A DNA stretch of 64,000 nt from Pannonibacter phragmitetus_B (GTDB lineage Bacteria; Pseudomonadota; Alphaproteobacteria; Rhizobiales; Stappiaceae). The translations under genes were made by a program, and so were the position numbers. This document shows positions 36,186-45,210 of this stretch, one piece after another (the stretch's first letter is position 1; each line of letters opens with the position of its first letter). The stretch spans positions 2,914,001 through 2,978,000 of the forward strand of contig NZ_JBNINT010000001.1 of the NCBI RefSeq assembly GCF_050510895.1, written 5' to 3'. The notes under the pieces are model-generated. The model was not told the origin of the DNA, ran no database searches, and saw only the letters and a list, made by a program, of their open reading frames with translations.

Positions 36186-36932
36186 TTACCCCTTCGCCTT
36201 GCCCATGAAGGCTGCAAAGGCGGTAGCGGCTTCCGGGGAGGACAGGCGCTGGCCAAAGATGAGGGCCTCTTCGTCCATCCGCGCCAAAACCTCCGTGCGG
36301 TCTCCGCGCAGCAGACGGCGGGAGAGAGCCATGGCCTGCCGAGGCCGCGCGGCAATGCGGCTGGCGCAGTCAAAGGCAGCCGTTTCGAGATCAGCCTCGC
36401 TGACTACATGATTGACGATGCCCGCCTCGCGGGCCGCTTCCGCCGTGAAAGGATCGCCGAGGCACAGAAGCGCGAAAGCGCGCTGGTGGCCCATGATACG
36501 CGGTGCCAGCAGGCTGGAACCTGCTTCCGGCACCAGGCCAAGGTCGACAAACGGCGTGCGCAGCACCGTGCGGGGCGTTGCATAGACCATGTCACAGTGG
36601 AACAGCAGCGTGGTACCAACGCCGATGGCAAGCCCATCCACCGCTGCGACCAACGGCTTTTCCAGCCGGGAGAGGACAGACAGGAACTTCAGCACCGGCG
36701 TGTCCGACAGATCTCCCTGCGAAGCGTAACGCATGAAGTCGGCAATATCATTGCCCGCGGTGAAGGCGCCAGGTGAGCCGCTGATGAGGTGGCAGCCAAT
36801 ATCCGCGTCCGCCTCACCCGCCATCAACCCATCGACAAGGGCGAGGTACATCTCGCCGGTGATGGCATTCTTCTTGTCCGGCCGGTCGAACCTGACAAGG
36901 TTCACGCCATCCCTGCTTTCATGACGGATCAT
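36186..36932 (-). CDS. Enoyl-CoA hydratase/isomerase family protein
   Basis: The 248-residue crotonase-fold protein shows VNLVRFDRPDKKNAITGEMY, the first oxyanion segment SGSPGAFTAGNDIADF, LEKPLVAAVDGLAIGVGTTL (second oxyanion Gly) and FVDLGLVPEAGSSLLAPRIM with the acidic residue used by isomerases and hydratases. It hydrates or isomerises enoyl-CoA in fatty-acid or branched-chain breakdown. It follows the acyl-CoA dehydrogenase gene by 40 bp, and both probably share the operator at 38851. Confidence 0.92.
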   Translation of the reverse strand: MIRHESRDGVNLVRFDRPDKKNAITGEMYLALVDGLMAGEADADIGCHLISGSPGAFTAGNDIADFMRYASQGDLSDTPVLKFLSVLSRLEKPLVAAVDGLAIGVGTTLLFHCDMVYATPRTVLRTPFVDLGLVPEAGSSLLAPRIMGHQRAFALLCLGDPFTAEAAREAGIVNHVVSEADLETAAFDCASRIAARPRQAMALSRRLLRGDRTEVLARMDEEALIFGQRLSSPEAATAFAAFMGKAKG

Positions 36933-36972
36933 GCCGCCCTCCCCGCTTCATGTATCGCCGCAACCTCAGCCA

Positions 36973-38761
36973 TCAGCCGATGCGGGCCGAAAGTGCCGCC
37001 GGATCAAAGGCAAGGATTGCGCCTGCTGCGCCGGTTACATCACCCGCAAGGCCTGCTGTCTCGCCAAGCAGCGTTTCGGCAAAGTGCCGTGCCAGCAGGC
37101 GGCGGTGGGCCTCTGCTGCCGGGTCCTGCCCATCAGCAGCCATCGCGCCCTTGACCAGCAGCACGCCGCCCAGCGCCAGCCCGGCCAGCCGCAGGTACGG
37201 CGTGGCACCCGCCAGCGCTTCCGCCACCCGGCCATCAGCCTGAGCCTGCTTCAGCCAGGCTGTCGCGGAGGACAGGCCGTCGAGAGCGGGCAGAAGATGG
37301 GCGGCAGTTGCCTTGATATCCTCATCCGATTGAGCTGCGGCGGCCTCAGCAATCGCTTTCAGTTCGGCAATAAACCCGTCCACATGCGCCCCGCCCTCCA
37401 GCGGCAGCTTGCGCTGCACGAGGTCGATCGCCTGAATGCCGTTGGTGCCCTCATAGATCGGCGCGATGCGGGCATCGCGCAGGTGCTGCGCAGCCCCCGT
37501 CTCCTCGATGAAGCCCATGCCGCCGTGAACCTGCACGCCGAGCGAAGCCGATTCCACGCCGAAGTCGGTGGACAACGCCTTGGCAATGGGCGTCAACAGC
37601 CCGGCGCGGCTGGCCCAATGCGCCCGCTCCTCCGGCGTCTTGGCAAGATGCGCCATGTCGATGGCATGAGCGCAGGAATAGCAAATGGCACGGGCAACCT
37701 GCGTGCGGGCCTGCATGGCCAGCAAGGTGCGCTTGATGTCCGGATGCAAGGCAATCGGGCTCATGCCCTCCCCTTGTCGCCCGGGGCGCGGCCCTGGCGG
37801 CGGTCCAGCGCATAGGCGAGCGCATGCTGGAAGGCCCGCTCAGAAACGCCCAGCCCCTGCACGCCCACCGCAAGGCGGGCGTTGTTCATCATGGTGAACA
37901 TGCAGGCAAGGCCCCGGTTCTCTTCGCCAATCAGCCAGCCGGTGGCGCCGCCCTCATCCCCATAGATCATGGTGCAGGTGGGCGAGCCGTGGATGCCGAG
38001 CTTGTGCTCGATACCGGCGCAGCGCACATCATTGCGCGCGCCAGGCGAGCCATCCTCATTGACGAGGAATTTCGGCACCAGGAACAGCGAGATGCCGCGC
38101 GTGCCAGCGGGGCATCCGGCAGGCGCGCCAGAACCAGATGGATGATGTTGTCCGTCAGGTCATGCTCGCCATAGGTGATGAAGATCTTCTGCCCGAAGAT
38201 ACGGTAGCTGCCATCCGGATTGCGTTCCGCCCGCGCCTTCAACGCATTGAGATCAGACCCCGCCTGCGGTTCGGTCAGGTTCATGGTGCCCATCCACTCG
38301 CCGGAAACGAGTTTGGCGAGATACTTCTCCTGAAGCTCCGGCGCGGCATGCTTCTCCAGCGCTTCGACGGCGCCCATGGTCAGCGTGGGGCCGAGAGCAA
38401 AAGCCATAGAAGCGGAGTTCCAGATTTCCAGCGCCGCGATGTTCAGCATCACCGGCAGGCCCTGCCCGCCAAAATCAGCGCTGGCTGCGAGCGCATTCCA
38501 GCCGCCCTCGATCCAGTGATGATAGCAATCGCGCCAGCCTTCCGGAGTCGTGACATCGCCATTGACGAAGGGCGTGCCCTGCCGGTCGGCAACCTTGTTG
38601 AGCGGTGCAATCTCCTCAGCGGCAAACCTGCCAGCCTCTGTCAGAATGGCCTCGACCAGATCCTCGCCAAGCTCCTCCGCGCCATAGGCGTCCCGGACCT
38701 GCGGCAGTCCGGCCACATGCTTGAGCGTGAAGGCAATTTCGGCGAGCGGCGCGCGATACAT
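36973..38761 (-). pseudogene. Acyl-CoA dehydrogenase (large, FadE-like with C-terminal extension), two frameshifts
   Basis: ATG 38761 begins MYRAPLAEIAFTLKHVAGLP. Three successive frames form one protein of about 596 residues. Breaks lie at the G4 at 38109-38112 and the C4 at 37770-37773, each repaired by one base. Motifs are FGGQGLPVMLNIAALEIWNS, MNLTEPQAGSDLNALKARAE, IFGQKIFITYGEHDLTDNII, LVPKFLVNEDGSPGARNDV, CTMIYGDEGGATGWLIGEEN, FTMMNNARLAVGVQGLGVSE and the catalytic IYEGTNGIQAIDLVQRKLP. The C-terminal region matches the acetyl-CoA-dehydrogenase extension domain. It is an FAD enzyme opening beta-oxidation. Confidence 0.88.
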
Positions 38762-38850
38762 CCTGTTTCTCCCTGATCCGGACGCGCTTGGAGCTTGACG
38801 CGGACCGCTGAAGTCCGCAAAAGCCGCGCATCTCATATGTCTCCTGCGAA

Positions 38851-38880
38851 CGTATCGCAGTTTACGTAAACGTCAATACG
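38851..38880. promoter_or_regulatory. 30-bp imperfect palindrome upstream of acyl-CoA dehydrogenase
   Basis: CGTATCGCAGTTTAC is mirrored by GTAAACGTCAATACG, with 12 of 15 positions complementary and a perfect GTTTACGTAAAC centre. It resembles operators of MerR-type LiuR regulators of branched-chain amino-acid breakdown. It lies 90 bp upstream of the dehydrogenase start and 70 bp before the divergent Sua5 gene. Confidence 0.55.
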
Positions 38881-38949
38881 TTACCCTGAGGCAGGCCGCG
38901 CCGTTTTCTGTTGGCACAGCGCAGCCGCCCCGGCTTCCGGAGCCCCAGA

Positions 38950-39936
38950 ATGCAGCGCTGGCCGATCAATTTGAAGTCCACCGACTGGATGATGTCCGGC
39001 CTGCTTCAGCCTGTTGTTCAGGCGCTGGCCGAAGGCAAGCTGGTGGCCGTGCCAACGGAAACCGTCTACGGCCTTGCCGCCGACGCCACGAACGGGCGTG
39101 CCTGTGCAGGCATCTATGAAGCCAAGGGACGGCCGAGCTTCAATCCTCTCATCTCGCATGTGGAAAGCCTTGAAGCGGCGGAACGGCATGGCCTGTTTGA
39201 TGAAAGGGCACGGGCGCTGGCCGCTGCCTTCTGGCCGGGGCCGCTGACCATGGTGGTGCCGCGCAATCCTGCTTCGCCCATCGCCAGCCTGACGACAGCC
39301 GGGCTCGACAGCGTCGCCCTGCGCGTCCCTGCCGCCCCCGTGATGCGCTGGCTGGCCAGCCAGCTTGGCCGCCCGCTGGCAGCGCCCAGCGCCAACCTGT
39401 CAGGGCGCATTTCCACCACGGATGCCGACGCGGTGATTACGGATCTTGGGGACAAGGTTGCCCATGTTCTTGATGCAGGCCCGTGCCCCATCGGCATCGA
39501 ATCCACCATTGTCAGCCTGACCGGTGAGATCCCGGTGCTGCTGCGGCCCGGCGGCGTTCCGGCGGAAGAGATTGAAGCGGTGCTGGGCTGCCGCCTGATC
39601 CGCGCCGCCGCCGATGACCACGCCCCCCAGGCCCCCGGCATGCTGACCTCTCACTATGCTCCCTCTGCCGCCGTCCGGCTTGAGGCAAAAAGCATTGAAG
39701 CTGGTGAGGCCGCGCTGCTGTTTGGCCCCGTTGGCCTGCCCGGCGCAGAACAGGCAACGGCCAGCCTCAACCTCTCTCCCACTGGTGATCTTGTGGAAGC
39801 AGCAGCCAATCTCTTCTCGGCCCTGCGCCAGCTGGATGCGAGCGGGACCGCTGTCATTGCAGTGCAGGCGATCCCCGGCGAAGGACTGGGTGAGGCAATC
39901 AACGACAGGCTGCGCCGCGCAGCTGCCCCAAGGTGA
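38950..39936 (+). CDS. L-threonylcarbamoyladenylate synthase (Sua5/TsaC type)
   Basis: ATG 38950 gives 328 residues. The YrdC domain (VVQALAEGKLVAVPTETVYG, YEAKGRPSFNPLISHVE, AFWPGPLTMVVPRN, VALRVPAAPVMRWLASQLGR, PLAAPSANLSGRISTTDADA, IGIESTIVSL) makes threonylcarbamoyl-AMP for t6A37 tRNA modification. The extra ~120-residue C-terminal SUA5 domain (APGMLTSHYAPSAAVRLEA...) makes it the long Sua5 form rather than TsaC. A TTG at 38911 could add 13 residues. Confidence 0.93.
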   Translation: MQRWPINLKSTDWMMSGLLQPVVQALAEGKLVAVPTETVYGLAADATNGRACAGIYEAKGRPSFNPLISHVESLEAAERHGLFDERARALAAAFWPGPLTMVVPRNPASPIASLTTAGLDSVALRVPAAPVMRWLASQLGRPLAAPSANLSGRISTTDADAVITDLGDKVAHVLDAGPCPIGIESTIVSLTGEIPVLLRPGGVPAEEIEAVLGCRLIRAAADDHAPQAPGMLTSHYAPSAAVRLEAKSIEAGEAALLFGPVGLPGAEQATASLNLSPTGDLVEAAANLFSALRQLDASGTAVIAVQAIPGEGLGEAINDRLRRAAAPR

Positions 39937-40140
39937 GAAACCTCCAGGGCAGCTGGCGCGTCATACTGCTGAATTCTCATGGGCTAATCAGCGTAAGCAT
40001 TTTGACTGCCTGACCATTTCGCCAATATCAGAACCACCTTGCACCGTTATTGAGCTGGCTTATGCACAGCCTGTCCGGCAGTTTTTACTGTAATCACCTG
40101 CGTGAGGCGGCACAGAATCGGCTACCAATAGTCTTGAGGA

Positions 40141-40222
40141 CAGGAGATGCAGCGGACCTCCCCGAGCATAGCGATGCTCGCACCTTCAAAAGGACTTGAC
40201 CTTGTGGCCAGGTCCTTTCTTT
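40141..40222 (+). ncRNA. Candidate small RNA with anti-Shine-Dalgarno motif
   Basis: In the 405-bp gap between sua5 and the second HDAC gene, an unpaired ACCTCCCC (40156-40163) precedes a perfect hairpin CGAGCAT-AGCG-ATGCTCG (40163-40180). A terminator-like stem AAAGGAC...GTCCTTT (40189-40218) follows, ending TCTTTTG. The layout resembles trans-acting Rhizobiales sRNAs, but no family was recognised and no promoter is certain. It may instead be just a terminator region. Confidence 0.35.
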
Positions 40223-40341
40223 TGTCTCCCCTCAAGTCCCATTCTCCTCAGCAATCAGCGCAAGCATGACCTCACGGATTGACAGGCCGGGTTGAAATGC
40301 CGCTCACTGGCACCCCTGTTCTTGCGGAGGAGCGCAGATCT

Positions 40342-41269
40342 TTGTCCACCCTGCTGATTTCCCATCCTTGTTTCCTCGACCACCTGACACCCATAGGCCA
40401 TCCGGAGCGGCCCGACCGGCTGCGGGCCATAGACAGGGTACTGGAGCACGAGCGGTTTCAGGCGCTGGAGCGGGAAACGGCTGCAATGGGCACGGTGGAA
40501 GCCATCGCCCGGGCACATCCCATGGCGCATGTGGACAGGCTCTACAAGGCTGCGCCGGAAGAAGGTCTGGTGCGCCTTGATGCCGACACGACGCTTTCCC
40601 CGGGAAGCTGGGAAGCGGCCCTGCGTGGCGCAGGCGCTGCCTGTCAGGCCGTCGATGAAGTGGTGACCCGCAAGGTCAGCAATGCCTTCGTGGCATCGCG
40701 CCCCCGGCCACCACGCGGAACATGAGCGGGCGATGGGATTCTGTCTGTTCAACAACGCCGCGATCGCCGCCCGCCATGCGCAGGCAGTGCATGGCATTGG
40801 CCGCGTTGCCATCGTCGACTTCGACGTGCATCACGGCAATGGCACTCAGGACATCTTCTGGGCGGACCCCACGGTGATGTACTGCTCGACCCACCAGATG
40901 CCGCTTTACCCCGGCTCGGGTGCGGCCAGCGAGCGTGGAGAGGCAGACACGATCGTCAACGTGCCTTTGTCCGCAGGCGATGACGGCGCCATTTTCAGGG
41001 AAGCGGTGGAAACCGGCATTCTGCCCCGCCTTGAAGCCTTCAAGCCGGAACTGATCGTCATCTCCGCCGGCTTCGATGCGCATGTGCGTGATCCGCTCGG
41101 CGGCCTGAACCTGGTGGAGGCTGATTTCGGCTGGATCACCCGCGTGCTGATGGATGTGGCGGACCAGCATGCCGGTGGACGCGTAGTCTCGCTGCTCGAA
41201 GGCGGGTACGATCTTGAAGGCCTGGCCCGCTCCACGGCGGCCCATGTCATGACGCTGATGACGGGGTAG
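40342..41269 (+). pseudogene. Second histone deacetylase-family hydrolase, one frame break
   Basis: The start is set at TTG 40342 (GGAGGAG 11 bp upstream, giving a typical STLLISHP opening); ATG 40297 is an alternative. The frame shifts in a C5 run at 40701-40705, and two missing bases restore ASRPPGHHAE. Motifs are HPERPDRLRAIDRVLEHERF, PGHHAEHERAMGFCLFNNAA, VAIVDFDVHHGNGTQDIFWA, YPGSG and ISAGFDAHVRDPLGGLNL, so both His and all zinc ligands are present. About 309 residues. It is followed 90 bp later by xseB, as in many Rhizobiales. Confidence 0.87.
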
Positions 41270-41359
41270 GAAACTTCGGCAAAACAGGTTTGTCAGACTT
41301 GACGCCCGGCAGCGTTCCGGCAAGGGTCGCCAACTTGACCAACCGGCGAGGATGACACC

Positions 41360-41628
41360 ATGGCGAACGGAACGCTTTCACAAGACGAAGCTGCGGCTCT
41401 GGCTGCCCTGTCCTTCGAAGAGGCACTGAGCCAACTGGAAGCCATTGTCCGGGCTTTGGAACAGGGCAATGTGCCACTGGAAAAAGCATCGAAATGTACG
41501 AGCGTGGAGACAGGCTGCGGGCCCGGTGCGACCAGCTTCTGAAAGCAGCAGAAGAAAAGGTGGAGAAGATCCAGCTTGGAACTGACGGCCGCGCGGCCAA
41601 AACCGTACCGCTTGATCCTGAGGCCTGA
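41360..41628 (+). pseudogene. xseB: Exodeoxyribonuclease VII small subunit, one frameshift
   Basis: ATG 41360 reads LSFEEALSQLEAIVRALEQG and NVPLEKA. It slips in the A5 run at 41481-41485. One A restored gives SIEMYERGDRLRARCDQLLK and AAEEKVEKIQLGTDGRAA, the complete helical-hairpin XseB of about 89 residues. With XseA it degrades single-stranded DNA to oligonucleotides. The gene lies in its usual place between the HDAC gene and dxs, separated from dxs by a regulator gene. Confidence 0.92.
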
Positions 41629-41651
41629 CTGGCCCGCGATGCGAGGTTCCA

Positions 41652-42845
41652 GTGATCATGGACGCAACCGGAGACAAGAAGTTTTTCGGCGGCTGCCGTG
41701 AGGAAGCCGATTCTGCCTTCGGCCATCTACTTGATGCCGTGTTTGATGCGGTGCTCGAGCCTGCTGGGTGGGGTGCTGTCTGCGCTGCTTTTGAGCAGCA
41801 CCTTGAGGCGCAACTGCTGCTCATGACGTTCGGCCCCGACGGCCGCCACGATGCCCGCTTCTGTGACCGTTCTGTTGCAGAGCCGGTGCTCATTCATCTG
41901 GCCCGCAGTCAGGTGGAGAGCGGCAAGTCCGTCATAGCCTATATGCTGCATGATGCCGGTCTTCTGACCTACCATTGCAAGCGCAAGATCATCTGCCCGG
42001 CATTGCAGCATGAACTGGAGCCCTCGCCCGCCAGGGACGACCTGCGCTACACCAAGGCGCTGATGACCCGCGTCTACGAAAAGGACGGGTACAAGGCATT
42101 GCTTGTTGCCTGCCGTTCAGCCTCACAGCCCTCTTTTGAGGTTCAGGAATTCTATTACGTCGACCTTCTGTCGAAGCGGCTCAACATTGCTCTCGAATGC
42201 GCTTCGCGCGTCAGGGATGCGCGGCAGGAGGCTGAGCAGGCGGCGCTGATGGCAAGCTCGGGCTGCCATTTGGCCATGCTGATGGACCCGATGCGCCGCA
42301 TTATCGCGACCCGGGGACCGGCTCTGGAAGAACTCGGCCTCAACCAGATTCTGGAGATCCGTAACGGACGGCTCAATATTCTGGCACGGGAACTGGAAGA
42401 GCTTTTCGAGCCAATGGCCGACAAGATGGCTCCCGGGCTTCTGCTTGGCCCGGCCCGGTCTGAAAAACGGCTATCAGAATGCGATGGCCCGCAGGAGCTT
42501 GTTCTCATCACCGAAAGCGGAACCCCTTGCCGCATCGTGCTGAAACTCTGTGGCCAGGACGGAAACGGCAAACCGCCGCAGATGGTGATACGCATACACC
42601 TGCCGCGCGGCATTCCTGCCGAGATCAGCGCAGCCCTGCAGACGGTTTACGGCCTTTCCCGGAGCGAAGCGCGGCTGGTACAATTTTTGGTCGCAAGCGG
42701 CTCCCTGACGGACACGCTGGATACGCTTTCGGTCACCCGCAATACGGCCAAGACGCATTTGCGCCGGATCTACGAAAAAACGGGGACCCGCTCACAGCTT
42801 GAGCTGGCACAGGCGGTCTTCCGGCTGGCGAGCCTGTACTGCTGA
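41652..42845 (+). CDS. LuxR-type helix-turn-helix transcriptional regulator
   Basis: The start is GTG 41652 or ATG 41658. The ~397-residue protein ends in a LuxR/GerE winged-type HTH (TVYGLSRSEARLVQFLVASG, DTLDTLSVTRNTAKTHLRRI, YEKTGTRSQLELAQAVF). The N-terminal ~320 residues have PAS/GAF-like features (LDAVFDAVLEPAGWGAVCAA..., LLMDPMRRIIATRGPALEEL) but no clear autoinducer-binding signature. Such proteins are common one-component regulators in alphaproteobacteria. Its place between xseB and dxs breaks the usual order. Targets are unknown. Confidence 0.8.
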   Translation: MIMDATGDKKFFGGCREEADSAFGHLLDAVFDAVLEPAGWGAVCAAFEQHLEAQLLLMTFGPDGRHDARFCDRSVAEPVLIHLARSQVESGKSVIAYMLHDAGLLTYHCKRKIICPALQHELEPSPARDDLRYTKALMTRVYEKDGYKALLVACRSASQPSFEVQEFYYVDLLSKRLNIALECASRVRDARQEAEQAALMASSGCHLAMLMDPMRRIIATRGPALEELGLNQILEIRNGRLNILARELEELFEPMADKMAPGLLLGPARSEKRLSECDGPQELVLITESGTPCRIVLKLCGQDGNGKPPQMVIRIHLPRGIPAEISAALQTVYGLSRSEARLVQFLVASGSLTDTLDTLSVTRNTAKTHLRRIYEKTGTRSQLELAQAVFRLASLYC

Positions 42846-42934
42846 TCCCTCGGTAAAACTGCCGAGGCACGGCCTCAGTTCAAACCGGCTTCACGCTCAA
42901 AAATTGACGTAAGGTCAACATTATCGGTAAAAAA

Positions 42935-43045
42935 GGACCGTGCCGAAACACGGTCCAAGTTATCACTGTGCACGTGGCCCCATCGACCACGCGTAACCCT
43001 TAGGACATTTCAAACCTTGCTGCATCACCCTTTCGGGTGACAACG
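42935..43045 (-). ncRNA. Candidate minus-strand structured RNA ending in a perfect terminator
   Basis: Read on the minus strand, a TCACCC-GAAA-GGGTGA hairpin with GNRA tetraloop (43040-43025) is followed by a CGTGG/CCACG hairpin (42991-42973). A textbook terminator comes next: GGACCGTG-TTTCGG-CACGGTCC (42956-42935), then TTTTTT. The terminator points away from both flanking plus-strand genes, so something is transcribed leftward from the 43 kb region. A 73-residue minus-strand frame here resembles no known protein. Either a small RNA or a small peptide gene is possible. The 370-bp gap also contains the dxs promoter. Confidence 0.45.
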
Positions 43046-43213
43046 GGTGGCTTCTGATATGTTTTCTTCCAGCGCCGGCCGCCGATTGCTTCACTATTAC
43101 CGCTATCGGAAACGAGACACCTTGCCGAACGGTTTGCGCCTCCCAGATGGTTGGTGTAAGGCTCGAACCTTGTTTGCGACGCATCATTGCCGTGTCATGG
43201 AGTGACCCAAAGC

Positions 43214-45133
43214 GTGTCTTCTAAGCCGCATACCCCTTTGCTTGACGGGATCACCGGCATGGGCGCCCTGCGCGCCCTGCCCGAGAGCGACCTGCGCCAA
43301 CTGGCCGAGGAACTGCGCCTGGAGACAATTGATGCAGTCTCACAGACTGGCGGCCATCTTGGCGCGGGCCTTGGCGTCGTCGAGCTGACAGTGGCATTGC
43401 ACTATGTGTTCAACACACCGGATGACAGGCTGATCTGGGACGTGGGGCACCAGTGCTACCCGCACAAGATCCTGACGGGGCGTCGCGAGCGCATTCGCAC
43501 CCTGCGGCAGCCGGGTGGGCTGTCGGGCTTCACCAAGCGCAGCGAAAGTGAATTTGACCCCTTCGGCGCTGCCCATTCCTCAACGTCGATCTCCGCAGGC
43601 CTTGGCATGTCCGTGGCCCGCGACCTTGACGGGCGCAATAACAATGTCATCGCAGTCATCGGCGATGGTTCGATTTCAGCCGGTATGGCCTATGAGGCGA
43701 TGAACAACGCCGGGGCGCTCAACTCCCGGCTTATCGTCATCCTCAACGACAACGACATGTCCATCGCCCCGCCCGTGGGCGCGATGTCGGCTTACCTTGC
43801 TCGGCTCGTGTCGGGCCCGGCCTACAAGTCGCTGCGTGATGCCGCCAAGAAGATTGCCCACACCCTCCCGCGCCCGCTTCAGGAGAAGGCGGCACGGGCG
43901 GAGGAGTATGCCCGTGGTTTCTGGACCGGCGGCACCCTTTTCGAGGAACTCGGCTTCTATTACGTCGGCCCTGTAGATGGCCACAACATGGACCATCTGC
44001 TCCCCGTCCTGAAGAATGTGCGCGACACCCATCAGGGCCCGGTGCTCATTCACGTGGTCACACAGAAGGGCAAGGGCTATGGACCGGCGGAAGGGGCCAA
44101 GGACAAGTATCACGGCGTCGCCCGCTTTGACGTGATCACCGGCAAGCAGGACAAGCCCAAGGCCAACGCGCCGAGCTACACCAGCGTCTTCGCCCGCTCG
44201 CTGGTGGAAGAGGCCGAGCGCGACGAAAAGATCGTTGGCGTCACCGCCGCCATGCCCGATGGCACAGGCCTTGACCTGATGCAGCAGGTGTTCCCGGCCC
44301 GCGTCTTTGACGTTGGCATTGCCGAACAACATGCGGTGACATTTGGTGCCGGTCTTGCCAGCGAAGGCTACAAGCCTTTCGTTGCCATCTACTCCACCTT
44401 CCTTCAGCGTGGCTACGATCAGGTCGTCCATGATGTGGCCATTCAAGGCCTGCCAGTACGCTTCCCGATCGACCGCGCCGGTCTGGTGGGCGCCGATGGC
44501 CCCACCCATGCAGGCGCTTTCGACACGGCTTTCCTTGCCTGCCTGCCCGGCTTCGTGGTGATGGCGGCCGCCGATGAGGCTGAACTGAAGCATATGGTGG
44601 CAACAGCCGCAGCCTATGACGAAGGCCCCATCTCCTTCCGCTATCCGCGCGGTGAAGGCATTGGCATCGAACTGCCGGAACGCGGACAGGTGCTGCCGAT
44701 CGGCAAGGGCGTCATCCGCAAGGAAGGCACCAAGGTGGCGCTGCTTTCCTTCGGCACTCGTCTGGCGGAATGCATGACAGCCGCGTATGAGCTGGATGCG
44801 GCCGGGCTTTCGACGACAGTGGCCGATGCCCGTTTCGCAAAGCCGCTGGACCTGGACCTGCTGACGCGGCTGGCCCGCGAGCACGAAGTGCTGATAACGG
44901 TCGAGGAAGGCTCCGTTGGCGGCTTCGGCAGTCATGTCCTGAGTGCACTCGCAGAGCTTGGCGCGCTGGACAAGGGCCTCAAGGTGCGCACCATGACCCT
45001 GCCCGACCGCTATCAGGACCATGACAAGCCGGACGTAATGTACCGGGATGCAGGCCTCAACGCCGAAGGCATCATGCGCAAGGTCTTCGAGGTGCTGGGC
45101 AAGGACGCTGCAGGTCTCGCCCTGCGCGCCTGA
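43214..45133 (+). CDS. dxs: 1-deoxy-D-xylulose-5-phosphate synthase
   Basis: The start is taken as GTG 43214 (SSKPHTPLLDGI, GGAG 11 bp upstream); 43187 is a longer alternative. The 639-residue thiamin-diphosphate enzyme joins pyruvate and glyceraldehyde-3-phosphate in the first step of the MEP isoprenoid pathway. Motifs are LIWDVGHQCYPHKILTGR, the TPP-binding VIGDGSISAGMAYEAMNNAG, FEELGFYYVGPVDGHN, MPDGTGLDLM, VFDVGIAEQHAVTFGAGLAS with the catalytic Glu, and FPIDRAGLVGADGPTHAGAF. All are intact. Confidence 0.97.
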   Translation: MSSKPHTPLLDGITGMGALRALPESDLRQLAEELRLETIDAVSQTGGHLGAGLGVVELTVALHYVFNTPDDRLIWDVGHQCYPHKILTGRRERIRTLRQPGGLSGFTKRSESEFDPFGAAHSSTSISAGLGMSVARDLDGRNNNVIAVIGDGSISAGMAYEAMNNAGALNSRLIVILNDNDMSIAPPVGAMSAYLARLVSGPAYKSLRDAAKKIAHTLPRPLQEKAARAEEYARGFWTGGTLFEELGFYYVGPVDGHNMDHLLPVLKNVRDTHQGPVLIHVVTQKGKGYGPAEGAKDKYHGVARFDVITGKQDKPKANAPSYTSVFARSLVEEAERDEKIVGVTAAMPDGTGLDLMQQVFPARVFDVGIAEQHAVTFGAGLASEGYKPFVAIYSTFLQRGYDQVVHDVAIQGLPVRFPIDRAGLVGADGPTHAGAFDTAFLACLPGFVVMAAADEAELKHMVATAAAYDEGPISFRYPRGEGIGIELPERGQVLPIGKGVIRKEGTKVALLSFGTRLAECMTAAYELDAAGLSTTVADARFAKPLDLDLLTRLAREHEVLITVEEGSVGGFGSHVLSALAELGALDKGLKVRTMTLPDRYQDHDKPDVMYRDAGLNAEGIMRKVFEVLGKDAAGLALRA

Positions 45134-45210
45134 CTGCTGCCGCACTACCGCACGAAAATTTTCACAACCACCGGGTAGACTTCTGCCTCGGGTGCGTTGA
45201 GGATGACATC

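Noticed and set aside
42963..43187. Minus-strand 74-codon frame upstream of dxs as a protein gene
   Set aside because: The translation resembles nothing and has no good start site. The region is better described as a possible structured RNA.
43676..45145. Minus-strand open frame of 489 codons inside dxs
   Set aside because: Shadow of dxs in a GC-rich codon pattern; no domain or start signal.
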